A stretch of DNA of 41,332 nucleotides from Bacteroidales bacterium (GTDB taxonomy: Bacteria; Bacteroidota; Bacteroidia; Bacteroidales; VadinHA17): contig PLML01000160.1 of assembly GCA_003141525.1 (NCBI GenBank), positions 9,833 to 51,164 of the forward strand, in the 5' to 3' direction. Position 1 is the stretch's first letter. Each line of letters begins with the position of its first letter. Shown piece by piece: positions 1 through 8,891 of the stretch. The notes beneath the pieces are model-generated. The model was not told where the DNA came from, made no database searches, and saw only the letters and a program-made list of their open reading frames with translations. Both the position numbers and the translations under genes were made by a program.

Positions 1-2
1 AG

Positions 3-776
3 AATGGTCTGACAGACAAAATAGACTATCAGCGTACTGAAATATCTCTCAGCAATTCTCAGGCACAAAGAAAATCTGCTGAAGAAGCGCTAAAAGCAAA
101 ATATTCTGTATTAAAACATCTTATGGGAGTGGTTCCTGAAAAGCAATTAACTGTGGCATATGATTCATCCAAATTTGAAAATGAAATATTAATCGATACA
201 ACAAAGATTCTGGATTACAGTAACCGTATTGAATATCAACTATTGCAGACTAACTTGAAACTGCAAAATATTGGAATCAGCTATTACAGGTGGTCATTTC
301 TTCCGACTTTGTCTGCTTTTTATAACTACGACCCATCATACTCGAATAACCAGTTTGCTGATTTATATAATAGTAACAATCCGACTTCCCTTTTCGGCTT
401 GAAATTAACACTTCCGCTGTTTCAGGGAATGAGCAGGCAGGAAAATCTGAGTAAGGCAAAGCTTCAGTACCAGCGACTTCAATTTGGAATGGACTATCTG
501 AAAAGCCAGATTAACAGTGAGTATACTGTGGCTCTTTCCGGGTATAAAAGCAACCTGAATGAGCTGAGAATCGCAAAAAAAAATATTGCTATAGCAAAGG
601 ATATATTTAACACCGTGAAGTTTCAGTATGATAAAGGAATCAAAGCATATCTTGAAGTTATAGTTTCTGAAACAGATTTACGGACTGCAGAGCTTAATTA
701 CTTAAACATACTTTTTCAGGTTCTCACAAGCAAGATGGATCTGGAAAAGGCTTCAGGCAATATAAAAATCAATTGA
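3..776 (+). CDS. TolC-family outer membrane efflux protein, 5' end cut by window
   Basis: Outer-membrane channel of a tripartite efflux pump. The frame is open from base 3, so only the last 257 residues are seen and the true start lies outside the window. The visible part has the long amphipathic helices of the outer membrane efflux protein (OEP) family, an aromatic-rich membrane-strand segment with FLPTLSAFYNYDPSYSN and LFGLKLTLPLFQG, and a C-terminal helix ending in LTSKMDLEKASGNIKIN. The segment LKLTLPLFQG followed by a long helix is typical of the second OEP repeat. It lies 52 bases upstream of the adaptor gene and 1.2 kb upstream of the RND pump, all on one strand, so it is almost certainly the exit duct of that pump. 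The gene order channel-adaptor-pump is less usual than adaptor-pump-channel. An A9 run sits at 575-583, in frame. Confidence 0.9.
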   Translation, partial: NGLTDKIDYQRTEISLSNSQAQRKSAEEALKAKYSVLKHLMGVVPEKQLTVAYDSSKFENEILIDTTKILDYSNRIEYQLLQTNLKLQNIGISYYRWSFLPTLSAFYNYDPSYSNNQFADLYNSNNPTSLFGLKLTLPLFQGMSRQENLSKAKLQYQRLQFGMDYLKSQINSEYTVALSGYKSNLNELRIAKKNIAIAKDIFNTVKFQYDKGIKAYLEVIVSETDLRTAELNYLNILFQVLTSKMDLEKASGNIKIN

Positions 777-828
777 AATTGAACAATTTATGCTGATAAA
801 TTAAAGCCGACTTTTAATTTTAAACCCT

Positions 829-1956
829 ATGTATAAGAGATTTCACATAATAATATATTTTGCACTGACTGCAGGTTTGCTGTCCTGCAGTGGAAATTCG
901 GCAAATAAAAAGACAGAAGTGCCTGCAATACCGGTAACAGTCACTAAAGCCAGCCTGACAGACGCTGTATTCTACAATTTGTATCCTGCAAATATTGTGG
1001 CATTAAAAGAGGTAGAACTGCGTGGCCAGGTAAGCGGATATATAACAGGAATATATTTTACTGAAGGAAAGGAGGTTCATACAGGAGAGAAACTCTATGA
1101 AATTGACCGTCGCAAATATCAGGCAGCTTATGAGGCAGTTCAATCAAATGTTAAGATTGCTGAAGCTAATCTCGAGAAAGTTCAGCGTGATGCTGACCGT
1201 TACACTGATCTTGAAAGTCGGGATGCTGTTGCAAAACAAGTATTTGACAATGCAATGACAGATCTTAAAAATGCCAAACAACAAGTGGATGTGGCGAAAT
1301 CAGAACTTATACAGGCTAAAACCGATTATGATTATTCTTTAATCTATGCACCTTTTGATGGCACAATAGGCTTTTCCAGTGTTAAGCTGGGAGCTCTGGT
1401 AACTCCGGGACAGACTCTTCTTAATACAATATCCTCTGGTGACCCTATGGGTGTTGATTTTGAAATAAGTGAAACTGAGTTTAATCGTTTCCAGCATCTG
1501 GAGAATGCCGTAATTTCAAAAAATGATACAACATTCAAAATCACTTTGCCCGATAATTCTATATATCCCTATATGGGAAAGATAAGCGTTATTGACAGGG
1601 CTGTTGACCCTCAGACAGGTACAATAAGGGTCAGGATAACTGTTCCGAACCATGAAAAAATGCTTAAACCAGGAATGAGCTGCAAGGTTCTTGTGCTGAA
1701 TGCAAATGCAGGTCAGCAGATACTAATTCCATTTAAAGCAGTGCTGGAGCAATTGGGGGAGTATTTTGTATTTATTGTAAATGATAAAAATGTAAAGCAG
1801 GTAAAGATTTCGTTAGGGCCTATAGTTAAGTCAGATATTATCGTACTGAAAGGGCTTAAAGGTGATGAAACAGTAGTAGTTGACGGCATCCAGAAACTGC
1901 ACGAGGGTTCGGAGATTGCAATAACTGCTCTCCAAAATCAACAACATAATAATTAA
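829..1956 (+). CDS. RND efflux periplasmic adaptor (membrane fusion lipoprotein)
   Basis: Adaptor linking the inner-membrane RND pump to the TolC-like channel. The 375-residue protein starts with a lipoprotein signal (LLSC, Cys20), so it is probably anchored by lipid in the inner membrane. Half-motifs of the barrel-sandwich (lipoyl-like) domain are seen at about 64-98 (VSGYITGIYFTEGKEVHTGE) and about 168-203 (YAPFDGTIG, GALVTPGQTL), separated by a helical hairpin rich in Lys, Glu and Gln (about 99-160). The beta-barrel and membrane-proximal domains follow (IDRAVDPQTGTIRVR). This order is the HlyD/AcrA family pattern and the length is usual. The ATG at 829 gives the signal peptide directly. 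It is 36 bases from the pump gene and presumably in one operon. Confidence 0.95.
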   Translation: MYKRFHIIIYFALTAGLLSCSGNSANKKTEVPAIPVTVTKASLTDAVFYNLYPANIVALKEVELRGQVSGYITGIYFTEGKEVHTGEKLYEIDRRKYQAAYEAVQSNVKIAEANLEKVQRDADRYTDLESRDAVAKQVFDNAMTDLKNAKQQVDVAKSELIQAKTDYDYSLIYAPFDGTIGFSSVKLGALVTPGQTLLNTISSGDPMGVDFEISETEFNRFQHLENAVISKNDTTFKITLPDNSIYPYMGKISVIDRAVDPQTGTIRVRITVPNHEKMLKPGMSCKVLVLNANAGQQILIPFKAVLEQLGEYFVFIVNDKNVKQVKISLGPIVKSDIIVLKGLKGDETVVVDGIQKLHEGSEIAITALQNQQHNN

Positions 1957-1992
1957 GGAAATCAATAATATTTAAAGCTTGAATCATATTTC

Positions 1993-4900
1993 ATGATAGC
2001 CGATACCTTCATAAAACGTCCGATCACAGCCATAGTAATTTCAATGGTCCTTATCATAGTAGGAACATTGTCAATACTTAATCTGCCTGTAAGCCAATAC
2101 CCTGATATCACTCCACCTGTGGTGCAGGTATCTAGTCAGTACACTGGAGCTGATGCGACGACAGTGGAACAAACTGTTACAACACCGGTAGAAATTCAGG
2201 TCAATGGAGTTCCGGGCATGAACTTCATCCAGAGTAACAGCACAAATGATGGTCGTTCGACATTGAATGTTTATTTTGATATAGGCACCAATGTTGATAT
2301 AGCCACTACTGAGGTTCAGAACAGGGTAAATATTGCAACGCCCATTCTGCCTGATGAAGTTAAAAGATTGGGTATCACGGTTCGCAGGCGTAATCCGAGC
2401 GGACTTTTAAATGTGGCCATTTATTCTCCAAAAGGGACTCATAATATCCAGTTTCTTGATAATTACACTAACATATTTGTCAGGGATGCCCTTTTGAGGG
2501 TAAAAGGTGTCGGAGATATTTTTGCAAGAGCTGATGATTTCAGTATGCGTATCTGGCTCAATCCTGATAAAATGGCCAGCCTTGGGCTGACTGCTAGTGA
2601 CGTTTTAAATGCTGTTCAGGAACAGAATGTGCAGGTTGCTGCAGGCTCAATTGGTACTCCTCCACAGCCTGCTGGTCAACCTTTTGAGTACACGGCAAGG
2701 GTCAATGGAAGGCTTAGCAGTGTAGATGATTTCAAAAATATTGTCGTCAGGACTAATCCGGTTACAGGTTCTATTGTTTACCTAAAGGATATTGCACGTG
2801 TCGAGTTAGGTAAATTTAACTACTCAGGTGTTGCTTATGTTGATAAACAACGGGCTTCGTACATGCTTATATACCAGACGCCCGGGAGCAATGCTCTTGA
2901 TGTTGCTGATGGTATATACAAGACATTGGATCAACTTAGTAAATCCTTTCCAAGTGATGTTGCTTATAAAGTACCGTTTGAATCTGTTACAGTCGTAAAG
3001 GAATCTATAAAAGAAGTTGTAAAAACACTGCTTGAGGCGTTGGCGCTTGTAGTACTGGTAGTATTTATTTTCCTTCAGGACTGGCGTTCTACTATTATTC
3101 CGGTTCTTGCAATCCCTGTGTCAATAATAGGCACTTTCATTTTCTTCATACCTCTTGGTTTCACCATTAATAAGCTTACACTATTTGGATTTGTCCTCGC
3201 AATAGGTATAGTTGTGGATGATGCAATAATTGTAGTAGAAGCTGTGCGACGGTATATGGAAGAGCAGCACCTCACTTCAAAAGAAGCTGCCCACAAAGCT
3301 ATGGCAGATATATCGGGACCGGTTGTTGCGATTGCACTTGTTCTTGCAGCCGTTTTTGTCCCAGCCGGTTTTTTACCGGGCATTGTCGGCCGGCTTTATC
3401 AGCAATTTGCTATTACAATAGCCATTTCAGTTCTCATATCTGCATTTATTGCACTGTCTCTGACACCTGCCCTATGTTCCTTGTTTCTTAAACCCCATGA
3501 GTTAAATCAATCATCAAGAGGACTTAACTATTTATTCTTTCATTTTAATAAATGGTTCTATAAGAGAACGGAGGGATATACCAAGAACGTCCGGACAGCA
3601 ATTAAAAATTCCCGTTATATTGTCATTCTTCTGATCCTGATAATTTTTGGGGCTTATGTTATGATAATTAAAAAACCAACGGGTTTCATTCCGTTAGAGG
3701 ATGAAGGCCGCGTGTATATAACATTTGAACTGCCTGAAGCTTCTTCCACTTCGCGTACTGTGGAAGTTCTGAAGAAAATAATGGATGTTCTGGGCGAGAC
3801 AAAGGGTATAGATCATTATTCTGCTATATCCGGGCTGAATGTCGTTTCCGGCGCCACCAAGACCAACAGTGGAACCATATTCTGCCAGCTGAAACCATGG
3901 GATGAACGCAAAAATAAATCTGAACAGATTTTTGCGTTAATATCTCAGTTGCAGTCAAAATTCACTGCAATAAAGGAGGCCAATATTATTGTTATTGCTC
4001 CTCCCGCTATCCCGGGACTGGGTGCGACTGGCGGATTCACATTTGAGCTTCAGCAACGTGAAAGCAATGATGACATAAAAACTTTCGAACGAAATGTTAA
4101 TGCATTCATGGCAGCTGCCAACAAACGTCCTGAAATTGCACGCGCTATTACTTTTTTCAATGCCCGCACTCCTAACTATCAGCTCACTGTTGACCGTGAA
4201 AAATGCAAAAAAATGGGTGTTAGCCTTGATGAAGTTTTTAATACAATTCAGACCTTTCTCGGCAGCAGCTATATAAATGACTTCACTATATATAACAGGA
4301 ATTTCCATGTAATTGCCCAGGCAGATACTCTGTTCAGGAATGATATTGTTGATATGGATAAGTACTATGTCCGTAATCAGCAGGGCAATATGCTGCCCTT
4401 AAGCTCTGTGATGAGTTCCAAAGTTACTGAGAGCGCTTCTATGCTTTCTCATTATAATCTTTACAGGATGGCTGAATTTGTCGGTGATGCAAAAACCGGC
4501 TATAGCACAGGGCAGGCTCTAAAGGCGTTGCAGGAAACCGCACAGCAAGTGCTGCCAAAAGGTTATGGGTATGAATTCTCTGGGTTGAGCCGGGAAGAAT
4601 TGAAAGCAGGTAATACTTCTACTTATATTTTTATCCTCTCATTACTATTCGTCTTCCTTTTCCTTTCTGCATTATATGAAAGCTGGACCGTCCCTTTCAC
4701 TATTCTGCTCGGAGTTCCCCTGGCTGCCTTTGGAGCCATATTGGCACTGACGTGTTCTAAATCTCTGACAAATAATGTTTATGCACAGATTGGTCTGATA
4801 ACCCTGATAGGACTTGCGGCTAAAAACTCTATTCTTATTGTAGAATTTGCCAAAGAGCGTGTCGACAGGGGTGTTGAAATTGTTGCAGCCACTATTGAAG

Positions 4901-5175
4901 CTGTTCGCTTGCGTTTGCGTCCTATATTGATGACATCATTTGCTTTTATCTTTGGAGTTTCTCCTTTGGTATTTGCAACAGGTGCAGGTGCCATTGCTCG
5001 TCAGACAATTGGTTTGTCAGTATTGGGGGGTATGCTCGCTGCCACTGCATTAGGCATTTTCATAATACCGGTATTGTTTATCTTAATAATCCGTCTTACT
5101 TACGGAAAGAAAAAGCTCGCTGAGCTTCAGGCAAAACATGCTTTGTCTGCAGACACGCCGGATCATAAAGAATAA
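1993..5175 (+). CDS. RND multidrug efflux permease, HAE1 (AcrB/MexB-like) family
   Basis: Proton-driven inner-membrane pump of 1060 residues, the usual length for the hydrophobe/amphiphile efflux (HAE1) group. It begins MIADTFIKRPITAIVISMVL, the standard TM1. The proton-relay residues are present: the Asp pair D409/D410 in GIVVDDAIIVVEAV (TM4) and K944 in GLAAKNSILIVEFAKE (TM10). FIPLEDEG marks the start of the second half, and two large periplasmic loops separate the two six-helix bundles. Substrates cannot be read from sequence, but the aromatic, multidrug-like architecture argues against a heavy-metal (CzcA) pump. It completes the channel-adaptor-pump operon. No dedicated TetR or AraC repressor is seen in the window; the neighbouring LytTR regulator lies about 300 bases downstream and may be unrelated. 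Confidence 0.96.
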   Translation: MIADTFIKRPITAIVISMVLIIVGTLSILNLPVSQYPDITPPVVQVSSQYTGADATTVEQTVTTPVEIQVNGVPGMNFIQSNSTNDGRSTLNVYFDIGTNVDIATTEVQNRVNIATPILPDEVKRLGITVRRRNPSGLLNVAIYSPKGTHNIQFLDNYTNIFVRDALLRVKGVGDIFARADDFSMRIWLNPDKMASLGLTASDVLNAVQEQNVQVAAGSIGTPPQPAGQPFEYTARVNGRLSSVDDFKNIVVRTNPVTGSIVYLKDIARVELGKFNYSGVAYVDKQRASYMLIYQTPGSNALDVADGIYKTLDQLSKSFPSDVAYKVPFESVTVVKESIKEVVKTLLEALALVVLVVFIFLQDWRSTIIPVLAIPVSIIGTFIFFIPLGFTINKLTLFGFVLAIGIVVDDAIIVVEAVRRYMEEQHLTSKEAAHKAMADISGPVVAIALVLAAVFVPAGFLPGIVGRLYQQFAITIAISVLISAFIALSLTPALCSLFLKPHELNQSSRGLNYLFFHFNKWFYKRTEGYTKNVRTAIKNSRYIVILLILIIFGAYVMIIKKPTGFIPLEDEGRVYITFELPEASSTSRTVEVLKKIMDVLGETKGIDHYSAISGLNVVSGATKTNSGTIFCQLKPWDERKNKSEQIFALISQLQSKFTAIKEANIIVIAPPAIPGLGATGGFTFELQQRESNDDIKTFERNVNAFMAAANKRPEIARAITFFNARTPNYQLTVDREKCKKMGVSLDEVFNTIQTFLGSSYINDFTIYNRNFHVIAQADTLFRNDIVDMDKYYVRNQQGNMLPLSSVMSSKVTESASMLSHYNLYRMAEFVGDAKTGYSTGQALKALQETAQQVLPKGYGYEFSGLSREELKAGNTSTYIFILSLLFVFLFLSALYESWTVPFTILLGVPLAAFGAILALTCSKSLTNNVYAQIGLITLIGLAAKNSILIVEFAKERVDRGVEIVAATIEAVRLRLRPILMTSFAFIFGVSPLVFATGAGAIARQTIGLSVLGGMLAATALGIFIIPVLFILIIRLTYGKKKLAELQAKHALSADTPDHKE

Positions 5176-5482
5176 CAGGATTGTCATTTGGCTTTATTAA
5201 TCTTTCGATTCTATTAATCTTTTTATCCTCCTCCGGGGGATCAAAGCGAAGAAAACAACCAACCAAGATGATTCTATTTAAAATAAATCTGAATTATTAT
5301 AAAAATCGAAAATATTATTGCGATTTATATTCATCCTTTCTATCAATCACTTTGGTTGAATAAATCTATATTTTCTAATAAAATGATAAAAGATTTTCAA
5401 CTTTACTTTGATTCTTAAAATTTGTTAAAAAATATTTACTATTTTTGGACGAGAAATTCTTTGCCAAAACAACAATTTGCAA
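5176..5482. other. gene-free interval of about 300 bases before the LytTR regulator
   Basis: AT-rich spacer between the efflux operon and the regulator gene. A short stem of seven pairs (ATCCTCC / GGGGGAT, near 5225-5241) lies about 50 bases after the pump stop. It lacks a following T run on the + strand, so it is a poor intrinsic terminator. The last 40 bases hold a promoter-like TATTTTTG box. A 60-codon frame inside this stretch has no family resemblance and is probably not a gene. Confidence 0.5.
5440..5447 (+). promoter_or_regulatory. candidate Bacteroidota -7 box for the LytTR regulator
   Basis: TATTTTTG fits the TAnnTTTG consensus of the main sigma factor in Bacteroidota and lies 35 bases before the ATG. 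A TTTG lies upstream at 5421-5424, but the gap of 15 bases is shorter than the usual -33/-7 distance, so the match is partial. Confidence 0.35.
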
Positions 5483-6190
5483 ATGAACTGTATTATAGTT
5501 GACGATGATATTTTAACCTGCAAAATTCTGGAAGGGTATGTGAGTAAATCCACTTCTCTTAACCTGATTGGTACGTTCAGTGATTCAGTCGCAGCAAGGG
5601 ATATTTTAACAAAAAGGCAGGATATAGACCTTGTTCTTCTTGATATCCAGATGCCCGAATTGAACGGTTTTGATTTTATCCGCAGTCTGGACTTTCCTCC
5701 TAATATAATAATTGTATCATCAGCTGAGGAATTTGCATTGAAAGCATTTGACTTCAATGTTGTCGATTACCTGCTTAAACCGGTAACTTATGGACGTTTC
5801 TGTAAAGCTATAGATAAGACAATAAGGTACTTTGCACGCAAAGAGGTTACAAGCAGCGGCGATGAAGAAATATTCATCAAGAAGGGATCATCGCTCGTAA
5901 AACTGAAACTTAGAGAGATTATATTTATTGAAGCTCTTGAAAATTATGTCACACTGAACACTAACGATGACAGATTCACTATTCATTTTACCATGAAAGC
6001 AATCGAAAATCAATTGCCTTCAGGCGTTTTTATCAGGGTTCACAGGTCATTCATAATTAACAAGAGCATGATACAGACCATTAAAGAGAATACTCTCGAC
6101 CTTATTGTAGGAGGTGTTGTGAAAAGCATACCTGTCGGGAAATCATTCAGGGATTCTCTGCTGAATGATATTAATGTGATGGCCAGATAA
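5483..6190 (+). CDS. LytTR-type response regulator transcription factor
   Basis: Two-component regulator of 235 residues: a receiver domain (1-120) followed by a LytTR DNA-binding domain (about 135-232). Receiver residues are intact: acidic pair D7/D8, phospho-acceptor D54 in LVLLDIQMP, S79/S80, and K99 in DYLLKPV. The LytTR part shows IIFIEALENYVTL and FIRVHRSFIINK, both typical. The start is the ATG at 5483; a TTG six bases upstream in frame is possible but unlikely. No LytS-like sensor kinase is adjacent, so it is an orphan here. The next gene starts 15 bases after its stop, which suggests co-transcription with the aminotransferase. In Bacteroidota such regulators often pair with distant 7TM/5TM or histidine kinase sensors; the partner is unknown. 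Confidence 0.93.
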   Translation: MNCIIVDDDILTCKILEGYVSKSTSLNLIGTFSDSVAARDILTKRQDIDLVLLDIQMPELNGFDFIRSLDFPPNIIIVSSAEEFALKAFDFNVVDYLLKPVTYGRFCKAIDKTIRYFARKEVTSSGDEEIFIKKGSSLVKLKLREIIFIEALENYVTLNTNDDRFTIHFTMKAIENQLPSGVFIRVHRSFIINKSMIQTIKENTLDLIVGGVVKSIPVGKSFRDSLLNDINVMAR

Positions 6191-6205
6191 TCACAAAAAC
6201 TTCTC

Positions 6206-7411
6206 ATGCTTACCAATCGTCAGCTGTTCCTGTTGCACCTGGGACAAACTTCGGTGGCACCAATGATGCTTGAAATTGTCAAGGCAGAAGGTATTTACAT
6301 GTACGGACCCGATGGTAAAAAATACATCGATCTTATATCAGGCGTCTCGGTAAGCAATACGGGCCATCGTCATCCCAAAGTAGTTGAAGCGGTTAAAAAT
6401 CAGGTCGATCAATATATGCACCTGATGGTTTATGGTGAGTTTATTCAAAGCCCACAGGTTAAATATGCTGAGCGTCTTACAGAAATACTTCCACCGGTTC
6501 TGAACTCCTGTTATTTTGTGAATTCAGGCAGTGAAGCTGTAGAGGGCGCCCTGAAGCTTGCCAAAAGATACACCGGGAAGAGTCGTATAATATCGTTCAA
6601 AAATTCCTATCATGGCAGCACTCACGGAGCATTAAGTATCCAGGGAAGTGAGCTTTTCAGGAATGCATTCAGACCGCTATTGCCAGATACTTTCCAGATT
6701 GGTTTTAATGATGAAAAATCCCTTGATGCCATTGACAGCAACACTGCATGCGTTATTGTCGAACCTGTACAGGGCGAGGCTGGCATCATTTACCCTGAAA
6801 ATGATTTTCTTGGGAAAATCAGGAACCGTTGTAACTCAACCGGTACTTTATTGATTTTTGATGAAATACAGACAGGTTTTGGCCGGTTAGGTCATATGTT
6901 TGCTATCGACAGATTCGGAGTTGTTCCGGATATTCTTCTTCTTGCAAAAGCCCTTGGAGGTGGAATGCCACTTGGAGCATTCATCTCTTCAGGAGAGATC
7001 ATGTCGGCACTCGTCACAAATCCTTCCCTTGGTCATATTACCACATTCGGCGGACATCCCGTTAGTTGTGCAGCAGGTTTGGCATCGCTGAATGTAATTA
7101 TTGACGGGAAGCTCGCTGAGAGTTGCAACTCAAAGTCAGTCCTTTTTAAAAAGGGGCTTATACACCCGCTGGTCTCCAGGGTGAGAGGAGAGGGGCTTTT
7201 ACTGGCTGTACAGCTCACTGATCCCTCATATATTAAATATGTTATTGCCCATGCGCCGGATTATGGACTTGTTCTTGATTACTTTCTTTTCTGCGATAAC
7301 GCCTTCAGGATAGCACCTCCGTTAATCATAAGTGAAGAGGAGATATCCCACGCAATTGAATTGTTGAAAAAACTCCTTAATGATGCAGCAAATAACTCAA
7401 GTAATAAATGA
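6206..7411 (+). CDS. class III PLP-dependent aminotransferase
   Basis: Aminotransferase of the ornithine/acetylornithine/4-aminobutyrate fold (fold type I, class III), 401 residues. Signatures seen: NSGSEAVEGALKLAKR (PLP phosphate site), NSYHGSTHGALS, the cofactor-binding Asp in LIFDEIQTGFGRLG, and the Schiff-base lysine K248 in LLLAKALGGGMPLG. These give strong support for catalysis, but not for substrate. No acetylornithine or GABA pathway genes flank it, so I leave the substrate open. It starts 15 bases after the LytTR gene and its last four bases overlap the ATG of the next gene (ATGA type), implying translational coupling to a secreted protein of unknown role, which is an odd partner for a cytosolic enzyme. 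Confidence 0.92.
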   Translation: MLTNRQLFLLHLGQTSVAPMMLEIVKAEGIYMYGPDGKKYIDLISGVSVSNTGHRHPKVVEAVKNQVDQYMHLMVYGEFIQSPQVKYAERLTEILPPVLNSCYFVNSGSEAVEGALKLAKRYTGKSRIISFKNSYHGSTHGALSIQGSELFRNAFRPLLPDTFQIGFNDEKSLDAIDSNTACVIVEPVQGEAGIIYPENDFLGKIRNRCNSTGTLLIFDEIQTGFGRLGHMFAIDRFGVVPDILLLAKALGGGMPLGAFISSGEIMSALVTNPSLGHITTFGGHPVSCAAGLASLNVIIDGKLAESCNSKSVLFKKGLIHPLVSRVRGEGLLLAVQLTDPSYIKYVIAHAPDYGLVLDYFLFCDNAFRIAPPLIISEEEISHAIELLKKLLNDAANNSSNK

Positions 7412-8232
7412 GACCATTTATCTTATCACTCTTATTTTTCATGCTGCTTTCAACAGGAATAGTCAGGAGCCAGGTATCGGCAAAAGATACACCTCAGGTA
7501 CTCGAAGAACTTTTTGACAGACTTGTTGGCAACTATAACGATTCTGACCGGATCCGCATCAATGATTCGATCAGGGTAATTCTCGAAAGTTACGTTAAGT
7601 CCGATACAGTGTTTACTCACAGGTTCACCAACCTCAGGTACCTTGGTCAGATTACGTCTCCCGATTCTCTTTTGAAAATTCTTACCTGGAACCTTGTTTT
7701 AGAGAATGAACCCGGCAGGTATTATTGTTATTTCATAAGAAAACAGGGACCTGAAAAAGGAAACAAGATATATAGATTATCTGTCAGCTATAACGAAAAT
7801 CCGGTTAAAACTGATACTATATATACCGAATCGAACTGGTATGGAGCATTATATTATGATTTAAAACCTTACATTACTGACAACCGGCGTTGCTGGGTGT
7901 TGCTGGGAATTGATTATGGCAACTCTTTTATCAGCAGGAAAATAATTGAAGTGCTGAGCTTTTCGCCCGAAGACTCAATTATATTTGGCAGGAAATGGTT
8001 TTCTTCGGGAAATGAAATAAAATTCAGGGATGTCTTCGAATATGCTTCAAATGCGATGATGTCTCTGCGATTCAGATCTGACAATTCAATCATTTTTGAT
8101 CACCTGGTTCCATTCTCGCCTTCGCATAAGGATGACCATCAGTACTTTGGTCCTGATTATTCATTCGATGCGTATAATTATGAGAATGGATTGTGGAAAC
8201 TGACGATAAATGTAGATGCAAGAAATCAGTAA
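7408..8232 (+). CDS. secreted protein of unknown function, coupled to the aminotransferase
   Basis: 274 residues with a clear Sec signal peptide (MRPFILSLLFFMLLSTGIVRS, cleavage probably before QVSA). The mature part is rich in aromatic residues and beta-forming segments, such as ESNWYGALYYDLKPYITDNRRCWVLLGIDYGN and a YFGPDYSFDAYNYENGLWKL C-terminal stretch, and has no motif I recognise. There is no lipobox and no T9SS tail, so a periplasmic location is the best guess. The start codon overlaps the preceding aminotransferase stop by four bases, so the two are translated together. It is followed by a palindromic intergenic repeat. The family is probably restricted to Bacteroidota, but that is an inference from unfamiliarity, not a search. 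Confidence 0.75.
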   Translation: MRPFILSLLFFMLLSTGIVRSQVSAKDTPQVLEELFDRLVGNYNDSDRIRINDSIRVILESYVKSDTVFTHRFTNLRYLGQITSPDSLLKILTWNLVLENEPGRYYCYFIRKQGPEKGNKIYRLSVSYNENPVKTDTIYTESNWYGALYYDLKPYITDNRRCWVLLGIDYGNSFISRKIIEVLSFSPEDSIIFGRKWFSSGNEIKFRDVFEYASNAMMSLRFRSDNSIIFDHLVPFSPSHKDDHQYFGPDYSFDAYNYENGLWKLTINVDARNQ

Positions 8233-8234
8233 AG

Positions 8235-8347
8235 AAGTGCCTAAAATGAGCTAGAGTTTAGAGTACTTAAAGTTGAAAGGTTGAATGGATTGAAGGGTTG
8301 AAATGTTAGCATTTTAATAGTAACTTTAGACACTCTAGGCACTTTAA
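8235..8347. repeat. imperfect intergenic palindrome (AAGTGCCTA family)
   Basis: The left arm starts AAGTGCCTA at 8235 and continues to GAGTACTTAAAGTT (8261-8274). The right arm (8322-8346), read on the other strand, is AAGTGCCTA directly followed by GAGTGTCTAAAGTT. The arms match apart from a 17-base insertion in the left arm and three mismatches. The loop holds short GGTTGAA repeats. It lies between two same-strand genes and looks like a dispersed palindromic unit rather than a simple terminator. Confidence 0.7.
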
Positions 8348-8360
8348 GCTTATACCTGTT

Positions 8361-8879
8361 ATGGCAAAGAATATAAAAACTCACCTTTACTGTTACGATG
8401 ATCACAGGGGATTCTCTGAGGATGTCAGGAAACGGTTTACTGATGAGTCAAGGTACACCGTAGTATCTTTCCAGACACGTGAGGAGTTTATCGATCATCT
8501 TGCGGCAGAGAAGGATAATAATTTCTGCAAAGTTGCAATTCTTGGGCTTCACGATACAAAGGAACAATTCGAAATGATAGATCAGCTAACGGTGGAGATA
8601 AAAAAGATGGACCCAAGAACTGGCCTCATTTTACTGGGTCCTCCTGATAAAATGGAGGTTATAAAGAAAACTCTGAAGTTTAATATTGATGCATATATAC
8701 CAAAAAATGCCAATTCAATCCTTCGGATCCACAACACCGTTAAAAAGCTCATAAGTGGACATAGCATAGGGATTTTCAGGAAAAAGCGTAATTTTTCAAT
8801 CTATGTTCTTCTGGGATTTCTTCTGTTAGCAGTGATTTCAATACTGGTTGCCTTTTTCAAACTTCCGCAGTATTTCTAA
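8361..8879 (+). CDS. degenerate receiver-like domain with C-terminal membrane anchor
   Basis: 172 residues. Residues 6-131 read like a CheY-type fold: an acidic pair (D13/D14) after the first strand, KVAILGLHD at the third strand, LILLGPP at the fourth, and AYIPK (K115) at the fifth followed by a helix. The place of the phospho-acceptor Asp is taken by G62 (D65 is nearby but out of register), so classical phosphorylation seems unlikely. After a basic stretch (RKKR, 140-143) comes one hydrophobic helix (147-166) ending six residues from the C-terminus, giving a tail-anchored cytosolic domain. No output domain is present. It sits alone between two palindromic repeats, upstream of htpG. The fold call is by eye; it could be an unrelated alpha/beta domain. 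Confidence 0.72.
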   Translation: MAKNIKTHLYCYDDHRGFSEDVRKRFTDESRYTVVSFQTREEFIDHLAAEKDNNFCKVAILGLHDTKEQFEMIDQLTVEIKKMDPRTGLILLGPPDKMEVIKKTLKFNIDAYIPKNANSILRIHNTVKKLISGHSIGIFRKKRNFSIYVLLGFLLLAVISILVAFFKLPQYF

Positions 8880-8891
8880 AGGTATTAATGT

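Noticed and set aside
575-583. A9 run in the TolC-like gene as a phase-variation site
   Set aside because: It is in frame and the composition is AT-rich, so A runs of this kind are expected; no special position relative to a key domain.
5181-5363. 60-codon frame after the RND pump
   Set aside because: Low-complexity AT-rich reading, begins six bases after the pump stop, no family match.
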